The notes: generated by a model from the letters alone, not told the origin. 64,000 nucleotides of DNA from Ixodes scapularis (GCF_016920785.2 NW_024609835.1:178247109-178311108); one strand, 5' to 3'. Counted from the first letter of the stretch, positions 47,111 to 59,792 are shown. A program made the numbers and translations.

Positions 47111-49200
47111 GAAACATTATCGCAGTTATTTTGGCAGAATCAAAACACGTAAAAGGCTCAACTTGTATCTACAATCTCTCCATCACCAGCTTTCAGACGC
47201 ACTTTATTAAACAATCTAGACTATATAAAACGCGGCTAGCAACGCAACAATGATGCCAACTTGATAGAAACCGCGACACAGTTAGCAAAAACACGTGTTG
47301 TTTTTTTTTGTTGTTTTTTTTTTAAGTGAAAGGCTGTCGTCTATTTAGCAAACCGTTGTAGAGCCTCATGGAATCGACAAACGTGTAGTACCATTTCTTG
47401 GTATACACACTGGCCTGTATAAGAGAAAAGCCTGTACGGCAGATAATATATTAAATGGCTGTCGACTTATGGGTTCCTGCTTGTAAATCTATTTCTAATC
47501 ACTTCGCACTGTAATGTCCCGTAATGAAGCGTTAAATGGTAGACATCTATCATCCCAACTGCAATCAACGCAGTTAGTAGCTGAACATAAAAGTAAAATA
47601 AATATAACACAAACCAGACATCCATGTGAGATTAAGCTTTAAAACAATGTTATGGGTTCTTGCGCGGAGTGCATATTGTGGAAACATGAGGTGATATGTG
47701 TCAAGCATGCTTCCATGATTTATTCATAGTTCCTCGGTATGATTTGATTGATTCACATTGAAAAGTATCAGGGTCTTGGATTATGTATGATGTACAAGCA
47801 TTGGAGTCTGTGACAGGTATTGGACAGGTATTGGAGTGCGTGACTGTCTGTAATTTACAGCTATCTAAGTATGTGTCAATTTCGTTGCCTAAACTCTAAA
47901 AGTATGCCTTTCTAATTGATACCCGGCACTGTTCAGTCGGAACTTTAAGTTCACCTTTTACACCTGTGAACTTCACTAGTGCTAAGACATTTGATAACAT
48001 CTTATGAATGACTTTTGATATCTCCTTACGATAGGCTTCCCGCTAGCTGTGGAGGTCGATATAGCCATTTAATGTTTGCAGCATAACTGCACGCTGTATT
48101 AAAAGCTGCATCAAATGTCAAAGCAACTCATTTACGCAAGTTCAATCTAGGGGAGTTTAAAATAATTTAGCATGCGTATGTCGCACGCTTCGCTATGTTG
48201 TACCGCTTACATAAACGGCTTAATTTATGTGGCCACCATCTAAATGCGTAAAAAATATTGTTTAGATATTTTATCCGTGTTTCGAATGGAGGAGTTCAGT
48301 AATATATTAAAGAGCCCATGTTTAAAGACACTCAATTGTGCCGTGCACAAACATAATTAATTCAGAAGAAGAAGAACAATTTACAAAAAAACAAAGCACA
48401 TCACTGTTAATACTGCACGCTGCACTACGTCATGCTCTCAGTCATCCTTCTTTATCCAAGTCGGTTTTGGGCAATCTTTCTCAAATATACTAGGCGTAGG
48501 CGGCGTTTTCTTACTCCGTCACATCCTAACATCGTAACTGTCGAACACCGACACAACAACAGTGTCGTAACCAGAATCCTCATACTTTTCCCATAAAAAC
48601 CATCATTAATTAAGAAAGAAGAAGCTATAGACGACCGCCGACAAACTGTAGCCGTCCACACACTTTTCTCAACTGGGACCAGGCATGTTCCGCCCACCGC
48701 TGCACGCCTGTCCGCCTCGATTTCAATCATCGCTCGCCTCTCTCCAAAAAATTGGATTAGGGTCCCTCGGGCTCTGTGGCATGTCCTCCGGGTGCCGGCC
48801 CTGCGTGGCACGCTCGGATCAATGCCCTCTCTTCCTTTGGCCGCGTGGGGCAATCACCAACGTTCGCATCTCGGGTCGCTCACCTTGAACGGCTGCTTTG
48901 ATTTACGCGGACGAATGGGGCTTGGGGATTGGCTTTTTAATGCAGAATTGCATCCTTACCGAAACGTCTGAAGCTAAATATGAAATTTCCATGGCGGATT
49001 ATGAGCGCTCTAAACGCGCTTGCACACGAAAGTAGGATATCAGCTAAACGTGTTCTACAGGCGCTCCAAATCTATCAAAGGAATTCCCCGTAACTCAGAT
49101 TTTGCCTCGAAAATTGAAGCGTACCCCGGCTGCCTCTAAGAACGTTGCGTACGGTCGCGAGCTTCGCCGGCCAAGCAATGCAAATGTGAAGAAAAAGAGG
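45538..49200. other. No recognised gene; C20A10 tract, TATA-like site
   Basis: Long AT-rich stretch. C runs at 47074-47100 (20 C at 47081-47100) are followed by 10 A. TATATAAC at 46869-46876 is a TATA-like site with no recognised exon after it. 48640-48890 is CpG-rich; the 133-residue - frame at 48452-48853 is unrecognised. Nothing else stands out. Confidence 0.4.
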
Positions 49201-49208
49201 CGCGGAAC

Positions 49209-50388
49209 CAGTCTTGTACACGTTACTAAAAAAAAGTAATCGATTACAATTACTATTACTCTTGGCTAAAAAGTATTCGATTAGATTACTTGATTACTCG
49301 ACGGCAAAAGTAATCGGACATTACTTAAAGAAGTAATCGTTACTTTTCCGATTACTTTATTGTGTGAAGACACATCTTTAGCGCTCATAACAATGAACTA
49401 CTTCCAACCTATATTTCACATTTGCACAAGCATTGAAGAAGAAAAACTGGCTCCCTCTTCGTGGTCGTTGCACCTTCACAATGCGGACACAAGCATAGAA
49501 TTCGTTTGAATACGTTTAATGATTTGGGCGTTCGCCAGTGTGTGTGCGTGCGTGTGTGGGGGGGGGGGGGGGGGGGCGGCGGAGGGGGTTCTAGATCTTG
49601 TTAAGCTTGAGCTAGGGTTGTCGCTCAAAGTTTGTGTCGCTCATTTTATTATTCACATGTGGATGAGCTCGCACGTTATACAAAAGAGCAGCAGCTCCAG
49701 GATTTGAAACGGATCATGTGTAGTATCCATTAGCGGAAGAGATCGCCCCGACCACTTCTCAACTCGAAACATTGCTTGTCACAAAGGCCACGTAGGGGAA
49801 ATGGGGAAATATTTCAACTGCCTTTGTTATATTTTGCATCCGCTTTAGGCATTCTTCGGTTCTGGTTCCCCTACGGGCTGCGAGTAGGTACCCTAAGAAG
49901 GATTTTTTCTATTTTTTATTTCTGTGTGTGTGTGCGTGAGGGGGCTAGTTTGAACGGACTCACAAAGCTACATTCTGCTTTCTCAAACTTCGTCCTGAAG
50001 GGCCTTTGTCAGGCACGGTGGCTTCCCACTCCCAGTCCCAGCTCGAAAAAAAAAAAAAAACGGACATTTCACAGAAATGTACATAGAAAGAGATTGACCT
50101 CGTTTCCTACAACTCCGCAAAAATCTCTTTTTTCCATTCGAAAAAAAAAGAAGCAACTTTTATTTTTGTCATTTCATAAAAAAAAAGGAGTGTGCCGGGG
50201 GGGGGGGGGGGGGGGGGGTCCCGTGGACAAATTGTAACGGTTACAAGTAATTTTATTACTTCAAAAAGTAATCAGATTACTCTTGTGATTACTGCCTAAT
50301 AAAAGTAATCACCTGATTACAAAATTACTCCAAAAAGTAATCGATTACAAGTAATTTGATTACTTGTAATGCGTACGGTACAAGTCTG
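49209..50388. mobile_element. hAT element A, non-autonomous, 1.18 kb
   Basis: The ends CAGTCTTGTACACGTTAC and, reverse-complemented, CAGACTTGTACCGTACGC are flanked by a perfect 8-bp TSD CGCGGAAC (49201-49208, 50389-50396). The outer 150 bp on both sides are packed with AGTAATC/GATTACT repeats. The interior has two poly-G tracts (49558-49576, 50197-50218) and A-runs, but no transposase motif. The 153-codon frame at 49776-50237 is low-complexity. Confidence 0.92.
49545..49576 (+). repeat. GT-rich run into poly-G (19)
   Basis: GTGCGTGCGTGTGT followed by 19 G. It repeats the GT-then-G arrangement of 655-792, here inside hAT A. Confidence 0.9.
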
Positions 50389-50679
50389 CGCGGAACTCAG
50401 GACTCCTTGACGAGAAGCCATGTGAAAGCAAATACTTTACCAGACTTGGACGTAGTTCAACTACTCTACTCAAACTACTGTAGTTTAACTACTTTTTCGA
50501 GTAACTTGGTAACTTTCAATTACAACTTGATTTGGGTAATTAGTAGTTCAATTTAACTACCTTTTTCAGGTAACTTCTACTCAAATTACTAACTACTTTC
50601 GAAATTATATATTGCTAATTTTGCCCATCACGATAGTTTGAGCGCAGAAATGAATAAGACGCCGGCAGATAAAGTGGCA

Positions 50680-50710
50680 TTCCCGAACAAGGGGCCCCCT
50701 TGTTCGGGAA
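50680..50710. repeat. Perfect palindrome, 15-bp arms, 1-nt centre
   Basis: TTCCCGAACAAGGGG, C, CCCCTTGTTCGGGAA, inside hAT B. Confidence 0.95.
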
Positions 50711-51359
50711 GGTGTCCTTGGGCCAAGGTGGCGACGAGCAGCCAAAACATAACACCGGCGCGCACGAACGCAGGAAGAGTTGCTTAACAAGCCTTGGTCG
50801 GGTATTGACCTAATCCGGTAATGCACGCAGGCGCCGCGTTTCCAGCTGCAACCATGAAAGACGGGGACACTCCGAGAGTTGCTATTGTTTTTGTGTTGTC
50901 TGTCTTTAGTGAGTTCTGACTCAAGCGGTAGGTTCCACGAAAGGCGCCACTGGAATGACCTCGCAGCTGGGCGCCTTTTCCCATGGTCGCCTTGTCGTCA
51001 GCGCATACGCCTTTGCAAAGTCGAACTCACCCGCGCACAAACCCTGGCACGGATAATCCGTTCATGGGAGCACGTTCCCGCTTCCAGCTGCAACTGTATA
51101 CGAGCGACGATGCTTGTTCACGTAATCCTTCGCGTCCTTCCGACCATCCATGCCTGGGAGACCTCCTCTATGTTAAAAACGATTTACTTGTCAGGCATGT
51201 CAGGCGTATCAGAATATTGTATGTCGCCGGCGAGGATTGCGAGTTACCCTTGGGAGATCCTTTTGTTGGACCCGGCGTCAGCGGCGAAGTATACTTCGGT
51301 TGATCATCTGTTAAACCAAAACAATTTTTTTTCAGTAGCGTAGCACAAGCACTACAACG

Positions 51360-51450
51360 GGACGCGCAGTCGTCCGAATGATCTCATCGTCGTGGCGCGA
51401 GACTTGAACCCTTGACGGTCTGGTGCACTCGCTCAGCGTACTCTCTGAAC
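51360..51450 (-). mobile_element. Possible tRNA-like (SINE) segment
   Basis: On - there is ACGCTGAGCGAGTGCACC near 51440 and AGGGTTCAAGTCTCGC near 51405, spaced like A and B boxes. The A box is poor and no cloverleaf is clear. Confidence 0.25.
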
Positions 51451-51582
51451 GACGTCGGAATAAAGAGGAGCCAGTCATAACAATCTCAACTTGACGAAGA
51501 AAAAAGAAAAAAGGAGGAAAGTTTGTTATAAAAGATCCTCTGCCCGAGGCAAACCTCACAAGTTTAGTCATGGACACCTAAG

Positions 51583-51786
51583 ATGCCGACACTCGCTAAC
51601 CCGACCCTGCACAGCCTGTTTCTCAAATTCAACGCTGCCGTTCCATCCAGCCCGTCGGTGGAACGTCTATTTAGCTTGGCTGGGGACGTCCTTAGAAGGA
51701 AAAGGGGAAAACTCTCCTATTAAGAACTTTGAAAGTCAATTGCTTCTGCGAGCGAACAAACTATTTTGGCGAAAACGCAAGCTATA
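51583..51786 (+). pseudogene. hAT transposase C-terminal dimerisation domain
   Basis: The frame from 51583 reads LFLKFNAAVPSSPSVERLFS and then LAGDVLRRKRGKLSY before a stop. It matches the hAT family C-terminal domain, in which S-x-x-x-E-R-x-F-S-x-x-G is diagnostic and mediates oligomerisation of the transposase. One frameshift later (from about 51725), NFESQLLLRANKLFW continues as in family members (a lysine/leucine-rich end). The catalytic RNase H-like core and the BED zinc finger are absent. Confidence 0.88.
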
Positions 51787-52045
51787 AATAGACTGCATTT
51801 ATTTTAGGCTCGAAGGGTTTTTCATTGATCAAAACTGCTGTTCATTTTGCTACCACAAAAATATAAAAAAGTAACTTCGAAAGTAACTTCAAAGTAACTC
51901 GCTACTTTTTACAGTAGTTAGTAGTTTACTCAATTACTATTAGAAATGCGTAATTTCTACTCTACTCCAATTACTTTTGGCGTCGATACTCAGTAACTTA
52001 ACTTAACTACCTTCTTTGAGTAATTTGTACATGTCTGTACTTTAC

Positions 52046-53150
52046 AAGGGGGAACACAGGACACTCTTTTCTGTTGCATTAGACAGAACGACGGCCGCGC
52101 CGAATCCTACCTTGGTGCAGTGGTTTATTTGGCGCCACTTTTTCCTCCCGCCCCCTCCTCTCTCCGCCAGAGCACGTGACCAGGCAACGCTTCGGATTGC
52201 GGTTCGGTTGACGGGGTCGCGGATGCGAGGACGGTACCGCTCCTGCCGTCACGCGTGTTTCCGTGGTTCTTTGTTGTCGTCTTTTTTTATGTACTCTCGC
52301 GGAGTGCCTTACATTCCCCCTTGTAAAGTACTTGGTGAGACCTTCGAAAGCAACAAGAGCAGCGTACGAACGGAGGACATGACTACACTATACGCGGCGT
52401 CGCATGCCTCGAAAGGTTAAGACCGGAGTTACTGTATTCTGAGTTCCTGATAAAAAAAATATTCTGCATGTGACGGTTTGGTCAATAAAACTTAATAAAA
52501 ATGCAATTTCTTATTCTTCTCCGACCAGCACTAGGAATTACGCCAGGATATTTTGAGCTCGCCTGTTGCTCACCGATGTGCTTTCAAAGCGACCTCCCCG
52601 CGATAGCACGCAACAGAAATGTTAAGGGAACTATGAAATCATTATCTCTTTTTGACTAAATGATGTATATACCTGATCTCTCATATTCATGTTATAGAGG
52701 ACGGTCGCATTTCTTAGGAGTCCGTGCTGCGCTTCGTGCCATGTTGGAGTTCGATGATTTCGACATCACTTCACTGACTGATCACGAAAGCAAACCGATC
52801 AACGATGCAGTGTTCGTGTCCGGTCGGGGATCCGTATTCAACTATCTTGGTTTGAAACCGGCGGTGAACACATGTGCGAACCCAACAGAAAATCCAACGA
52901 AATTTGTAACGCGCCAAAATCGTTCCGCGTTATTTTCGAAAAAGGTATCGACTGCACGTATTACATCGCAAATATTGTGGCGAATGGAAAAGCCTCGACG
53001 GTCGTAAACTGAAAACAAAGGTTTAATCGGTGAACTTGTGTCAAAAACAAAAGGAAGAACAAACGTCGAGAAAGCAGCAGCGAGCGTCGACGGCGGCAGA
53101 AGCAAGCGGCTGTGCATCGGCGTCACAGATGGCTAGTGCGAGAGTGAAGT
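52046..53150. other. No recognised feature
   Basis: 52120-52330 is GC-rich, the rest mixed. The 115-codon frame at 52660-53007 is unrecognised. Confidence 0.4.
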
Positions 53151-54559
53151 GCTGTTTATGCTCCATCGTAACGTCAACGAGCGCTCGCGCTCGCTAACGC
53201 TCGCCGACGCTGTCTGCGGTCTATACTCCAACGTCAAGTTGAACGCGGCGCCCCGCTGAGCAGCTCCACGCGCGACGTCTAGCTTGCGACGGACTTGGAC
53301 ATGCTCTGCGTTCAACGTTGGACGTCGGCGCCGCCGACGCAGGCTATCCCAGAAGCCCTCGCGCAAGTGCCTCGTTCGGGAATCCGGTTGGCGGGGTCGT
53401 CGGGGCCAGTCAGAGTGTGCGAGATGCTGATTTTTGGGATCTGAACCGGTCGTTCTTGCCGTGTGTTATGTGCTGTTGTCGTGTTCCCTGTTGGTGTGCG
53501 TATTTTAACGTTCGTGCGCTTGACTGGGCGATTGTGTGCGTGGACGTGGACCGCTCCGAGGATGCGCTACCTTCGGTTCTCGATAGGCCTATTGACCTAA
53601 CGAGCCGGCGCTGGTGGGCCATGGTGTTGGGGTGCCGGCAAAAGCTAGAAGCTCGATGTCGCGGCAGAGGTAGGGTTAATTAGAATTAAGGATGACCTAT
53701 TGTGTGTACTATTTATAATCATGTGCCAGTCGCACTCACCGGCAGTCGTTCCCGATCAAAAAAGCGTCGCCGAATGTACGGGAACGGCGGTCACGGAAAC
53801 CTCTAAACTATTTAGCCGGCCAGAAGTGTTCAATTGGGCTGTCCCAGCTTGTAAATGGTCTCATCTTGTAAACGATAGTAGCGATACGCGATGTCATTGG
53901 ACTGAATCTTGTATTTTTTGTATAGGCTTTGTAAAGTGCGTTACAATTTCGAACGCCTACATTGCGTAATTTAGGCATCGTCCGCTCTTTTCGGTGTCCG
54001 TTTCCTAAGTCAGCGTGAAAGTCTACTATGATGATAGCATACCAGCTACCTGTCAGAGGTTTCTGTGGAATAGCAAGTGCATAGATTTCATTGAAGCATT
54101 CCGGCGAAATCGCCAGAGTCGCTTGGCACGATTCCGGCAAACCTGCAAGCGGGCTTTTTCTTTTTTTTTTTTTTTTTCGTTGACATTTGTGCGGCATTTA
54201 GGAGAAAATAAATACTGGTTTGCACTCGTTGTTGCTTGTTTTTGAACTGATAACCACTACCCCGAATGGTTGTTTTGAGGCGTGACATGACAACATGAGG
54301 ACGAACCATACTGACCGATTGCCTCTAGGCAAGACGCCGCAAGCTACCGCCCATAGATACCCCGTAGAGACGATGCGGTTGCCAAGGAGACGCGCATGCG
54401 TAAAGTGGGGCAGTTCGTCGGGGCGCGCTGGACCAGCGTTGGTCTCCGCTGGACTGTTAACACCATCGTTTGGGCGCTTCTCGGCGCAACGTGGTGGCTG
54501 ACGAACGTCGGTCTGCGCCGGCGCGCGTTGCGTTCGTCGACGTTGGAGTATAAACAGCC
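53151..54559. mobile_element. Unclassified inverted-repeat element, 1.4 kb
   Basis: The left end GCTGTTTATGCTCCATCG and the right end, reverse-complemented, GCTGTTTATACTCCAACG continue as AACGTCAACGAGCGC and TCGACGAACGCAACG. Inside the left end lie CGCTCGC repeats and a second CTATACTCCAACGTC at 53221. No TSD is obvious. Interior frames (53318-53683 +, 53808-54197 -) show no transposase domain that I recognise. The superfamily is unknown. Confidence 0.6.
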
Positions 54560-57500
54560 CTTGAATGTACCTTGTCGTCGGAAAAGTCAAAGTGAGTCGG
54601 CACAGCAGCGCTCGCCTCCTTATCTACTGCACTCGCCTCTCGAAGATTCTGTCTAAAATGTTCCTTAGTGAGCTAGGACGAGTCTAACGAAACAAGATCA
54701 TTTTGGCCGCTTAATCCTTTACACTCGGGGTAAAAGTAAAGTGAACCTTCTAGATGAACGGAGAAGCGTTCCTTCTCCGTCATGCACGAGGCAACATAGC
54801 TTTGTTAAAAGACTATTTTTAATTTATGTACGACACATCCCTGATAGAGATTAATTTTTCACAAAAAAAAACAGAAACAAAAAACGTCCCTTTCATTGTT
54901 ATATATGCCAAAGGAAAGGTAATCCCAAAGGTTATGTAGCGTCGAGCTGGCTGCTATGATCTTAATCACAGTAAACCTGCCAGCCTTGCGGATGTTCGCA
55001 TGCACGAGTTTCGACAATAAACACGAATATTTGCAGGGCCGCATTACTCCTTTTAAAAAGCCATTCCTGTCGTTTCGTTTCGGTAAGAAGGATTGGAGAA
55101 GTTAAATGTCTCAAATACGGTACGGTCGGAATTACCTCCTATTCGTCCCCGAGTCTACCGTAAAATAAAAAAGGGCGTTTAACAAAAAGTGTAGTTATAG
55201 AAATAGAAATATATAGAAAAAATCAATCAAGTCAAAAAAAAACATTTTGGCCATTCTCGAATACACCAAAGCTCACAGATGATTCTTGCTAATGTATTTC
55301 CTACCATAATTATTTTGCTTCAAGTTGAATGCAACAACTGGAGTTCAGCTCCGAATCCTTCCAGTTTGTCCGTGCGGCACCGGATTTGTGCATGAGGAGA
55401 TCATTCGCCCAAGTGCTTCTTGCTCATTTCTTTCCGTCACAAGAAGGCATATCACTGCTGCAGTTCCCCATCGGAAAACGGCGGCCAATTACGGAGGCGG
55501 AATATCTTTCCTTCGCTGCCGCCGACTGTGCACCAGAGGCTGACTGACCAAGTGCTTCGACGCGAGGAGGCCATTTCCTAGACATAATTGGCCAACGTAA
55601 GCCTGCAACGCTCCAGTTTCTCTGGGGCATTTAGGCCTAGCGGTCTGCCAAGTCTGGGGACTGCCTTGCGAGTCTCATTCGAAATGACAATACATACATT
55701 GGAACGCACATATGCCGGCCAATCTAAGGCTAGATAAGAAAGCGTGGGGAGAATCTTATTCTCGCTCAGCAGCCAATCAGATTGTAATGTGAGTCAATAA
55801 GAAATACGAAGAACCAACCAAAAGGCAGGAAACGTGAGCCTAATAAGCTACGCCTTGTCAAAGCTATCGGTGACCATAGACGCTTAATTCGTGTACATTG
55901 ATCATTGCGACGTTTGGGACACAATTCAACCGAAGAGTAAATTAGGCAAATTTTGCAATCACAACCGTTGCATGTGATTTAGGTATGGAGATCCCTGTTT
56001 GATAGTAAACTAAGAATACTCGTCTAACAATTTGGTTTCTCAATCAATTGTTGAAAGGATTAACTAGTTCTTAGAGGTTAAATGCAGAGTTCCGCCACGG
56101 AAACATACATAATATATTCATAGGCTATTTCTGAGAACACACGATTGTGAAGTGCTTTGCAATTTAGAACTGTTCAGAGATGTCTTGTATTCGATCGGCG
56201 GACACATAAAACCAATCACTTCATTATGCCACCCTGAACGCCCCAATAAGATAGTTCACTACAAGCCATCACAATTTGCCGTAAAACAGCGTTATCCAGC
56301 TTCCAGATGAAGCAACTCTAATAATACACAAGCCGCTGTTTTGATATTCAGTTGCCAACAATCTCAACAATCCCCGTGACAACGGCCACTAAAAAAAAAA
56401 AAAATAACAAGCCCCGCGCGCTTCCCAATCCTACAGCGGAATGCAATACGCTTACACTAATTCGTACACAACGATTGAACAGCCGAGGTGCGTCGAAAGC
56501 CGGCGCAATATACCCCCGTCCAATCCACGCGCCACATTCTGGATAATGCTGGGCGTCACGGCGGAGTTCGTAGACTCGTATAATCAGAAGACACGTAGTA
56601 AAGAACAGGTTCCCTTTAAAACATTTTATAATCACTCAAGAACACGAAATATCCCTTAGCGAAACACGACACCCCAAACTGTACTCAGTCTACCTTTTAT
56701 GCGCTCTTAGGCAGGTAGCGTAATAAAGCCACGTGAAAACTGCCAGGTTCCTCGACGCGTCTCGCACATGGAGTGAGGCGACAGCCAACGTATACGCGGT
56801 CTCTGGAACGTGTCTCCGACTGGTGTGTACGGCTCGTCCAAAGAGGTGGTGCCACGATTTTCGCCCGATGACGTCATACAAGTGCCAAGCCGTCGCCGAC
56901 CGCTACCCTGGCCATGTCGAGCAGCAGTGGTTAATGTGGCAGACGCCTGTTCCTCTGTAGGTCGCTCTCTAGCGCGACATTCTGCGGAAGCTTCGGAAGC
57001 CAGAAGTTGGGACGCCGTGACGAAAGCGATACTCGCGTTCGCTCGTGCCTTTCGCCAGCATTTCTACGACCAACCGCCGGGATCGCGACATCCGACAGCG
57101 TGACACTGCGGCTTTTTGGGAGGTCGTTTGTTGCCACGTTGGGACAACTTTCGATGCGTGGGCGGAAAAAAAGCGTATAAACACAATGGTCGGAGTTGGA
57201 GACGCGTGTTTCAGGCACCGTAGCCGAGACGTTACCCACTCTGCTGCAGGCTGACTTAGTACAGTCGCACTGCACGCAGACGCAAATTCAGTGGGAAAGA
57301 TATTCTTGACTAAATTTAACTGGGAACGTCATCCGCTAAATTGAGCCGAGAGAATATAACCGCTAAATTTAACGCAGAATATTTCTCTAAAATTAGCGGA
57401 GCGCCAAGACTCTACCCTAAATACATCGGGGGATCCACTGCAAAACCTCGACAATAAAGACACTATAGCCATAAAACGCAGTAATAGTGCGTGCCCCCAG

Positions 57501-58565
57501 ATGCCTCTCCGTACTCAGTCTCCGCTCCCCGAGTGTGTCTTAAGAACCTTTACTAGTACGGCTCATTCGCGCACTTGGCGACTGCTTATAGCCGAGTGCA
57601 TTACGTTGTCTTGCGATCTCTTACCAAGAGAGAAGACATTGGCGTCGGCTATCGGGTACCCAAGAAACACTCGCAAATTTCGTATGCTTTCTTTTTTTCG
57701 CGCCTCATTTGTTTTTACACATTTACAATATTATACATGGCCATTTCTCGCAGAGAGTGTGTATACATTTAATCTCGCAAATGCAGCAAACTTTTCGCTC
57801 TAGTGAAATGCAGTTGCATGGCCGCCTCATAGATGGCGCCAGCGTCAGTATGTTCTCTAGAGGGCCTAGAATAGAAAGAGGGTCCAGCGCAAACCGTGGA
57901 GAGCGTTTGCAATTTAATGGCGGACGCCTCCCGCGGAGAACGGTCGCACGTACGCATGCTCCGCGCTTTTGCGTAGCAAGCAGAAAATCAGGAAATAAGG
58001 CGAAGACATTTGCTGACGGTCAACGCGTTCGCCACCTCCTCGCAGCTCGTCTTGCAAACACGGTCCATAAACCACGGGACCATGATAGAGCAGTTGTATA
58101 CCCTCTGTATAATACAAGCTCTCTACTATTATCTCCTCGTAAGAGATGGCAAGAGGTCGTAACGTGCTCCGTCAAAAGCAGTCGCGAGTGTTTGAACCAG
58201 CCTTCAGTGCGCATCACGACGTGCAACGAGAGTGCGACAACGTGACCGGCTGAATTGCCACGCGAAGGCCATTCATTCGGTCTACACGCGGCTGACCGAA
58301 TAACCCTACGTAAAGACTGTAGTGTCTCGAGAAGCGGCCCAGGCATCCTCTTGATCCTCACTCAAAACGTTCAGAGCGATTGGTCATTCACTATCTTCGC
58401 CGATAGCTTAAAAAGCGCAGGGTGCTGCTAGTTCTACGCATTTTAAGATCGTTCCGCAGCCCATGAAATTGCAGCATTGGTTGAGGACCCCGAGCAGCCA
58501 ATCGCGAAGCGAGAAGCATGAGCCCAATACGCCACGCCTTCTATACATCCTTTTTATTATGACTG
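54560..58565. other. No recognised gene; CGCTAAATTTAA repeats
   Basis: Mixed DNA. At 57310-57410 the motif CCGCTAAATT (and its reverse AATTAGCGG) recurs about four times. 56735-57260 and 57800-58300 are CpG-richer, with ATGGCGCC and ATGGCGGAC motifs as seen in promoters. No domain was recognised in frames up to 178 codons. Confidence 0.35.
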
Positions 58566-58567
58566 TA

Positions 58568-58873
58568 CACTCTAAAAAACGTCTCTGCGCCTCCTTTTAC
58601 GCACAACACTCGGAGAACCAATCCGCGCAACTTACGGAGGCAGCTGAGCGAATGCAGAAACATATGTTTAAACCAAAAAACGCAGACTGGGTTGTGACAT
58701 TAAGCAATGCAAGCGTGATGTTCTGCGTTGCTTAATGTCGCAACTCAAACTGCGTTTTTTTGGTCTAAACATATGTTTAAGCATCGTAATTCGCTGAGCT
58801 GCCTCCGTAAGTTGCGGTGATTGGCTCTCCGAGTATTGTGCGGGAAAGTAGACGCACAGACTTTTTTAGAGTG
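58568..58873. mobile_element. Foldback MITE, 306 bp, flanked by TA
   Basis: The left arm from CACTCTAAAAAACGTCT and the right arm ending TTTTTTAGAGTG pair over almost the full length of about 135 bp per arm. CGCAACTTACGGAGGCAGCT and AAACATATGTTTA are conserved in both arms. The centre is about 35 bp and itself contains AAGCAA-GCA repeats. TA flanks both ends (58566-58567, 58874-58875), as for Tc1/mariner insertions. No coding capacity; the 90-codon frame is one arm. Confidence 0.9.
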
Positions 58874-58875
58874 TA

Positions 58876-59792
58876 TGATCATTGCCTAATGCGCTTCTGG
58901 TCGAGGACAGGGAGGGGCCATAAGCGGCCTCCAGCGAAATGCGCGCAGGAAACTTAATGTTTACAGTCACTGAGAACTTGCCACACGCCGGACGTCGCGA
59001 ATTCGGGGCATTTTATCGGTGCTTGGCAGCCAATGAGACTGCAGCATGAGCCGATAAGAATGGCCGAGAACGAATCACGAAGAAGCATGAAGCATGAAGA
59101 AGCGACGCCCCTTAAGCTGCCGGGGACTTTAGATTCCACATTATGCTGGCCTTCTGTTCAGCCCCCAGACTCAACCTCTCATTCTCGACATCCGCTTAGC
59201 ATTAAAGAGCCACTCGAGTGAGTTTCGTACAAGCCTGTTTTTTTTTTTTTTTTATGGCGTAATGTTTGTTGGGCTGTAGTCAATAAAGTTCAGCACAACT
59301 ACGCGAATTGCCAGAGACGCATGGCTGTCCTTGGAGAACGATTCTTGACTTGTGATTGCGCTTTTGGGTGGATTCACTCACTCGCTTCACCGTTAGAGCA
59401 CAAGCGAAGGTTGCAAAAATGCTTTTCCTTCTTCCGGCGACATCACGGACATACCTTCAGCTGCATTTGCGATGCATGTGCACGTAAAGCGAGACGCATT
59501 GCACGTCCCGCGTCACCAAAACACTGGCGCTAAATTTAAAATGCTCTGTTGCCAGTGTTTTCAGCCGCTTACTTGGGTGAAATAAAACCGACACAACAAA
59601 TACAAATGCTCGCAGCGCAGTGGAAGGTAATCGGCGCGATGACCAATTTGCGACGTTTCTAGATGCTCTCCGTCAAGTTTATCTAGAAAATCAAGAACAG
59701 AAGTGAAAACACTAATTTCAATTTTTTTTTTCTATGGCCGCCAGCACGGTGCACCGTAAAAGGAGAAGGGCAATGCACTAAACACGGCAATA
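58876..59792. other. No recognised feature
   Basis: Mixed DNA with poly-T at 59239-59253. No gene is recognised. Confidence 0.4.

Larger units (their letters stand above)
50441..52037 (+). mobile_element. hAT element B, 1.6 kb, with transposase remnant
   Basis: The ends CAGACTTGGACGTAGTTC and, reverse-complemented, CAGACATGTACAAATTACTC are flanked by a perfect TSD TACTTTAC (50433-50440, 52038-52045). Subterminal zones consist of AGTAACT and AGTAGTTTA repeats. The only coding trace is the hAT dimerisation domain at 51583-51786, so most of the transposase is deleted. It lies 36 bp from element A's TSD. Same family as E. Confidence 0.93.

Noticed and set aside
48452..48853. 133-codon - frame in a CpG-rich block, as a first exon
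   Set aside because: No domain, splice partner or core promoter could be recognised; retained only as an unannotated block.
49776..50237. 153-codon frame inside hAT A as its transposase
   Set aside because: It is low-complexity (poly-Lys, poly-Gly from A and G tracts) and lacks any hAT motif.
57709..58245. 178-codon + frame as a host exon
   Set aside because: No recognisable motif, and the CpG-rich composition favours open frames.
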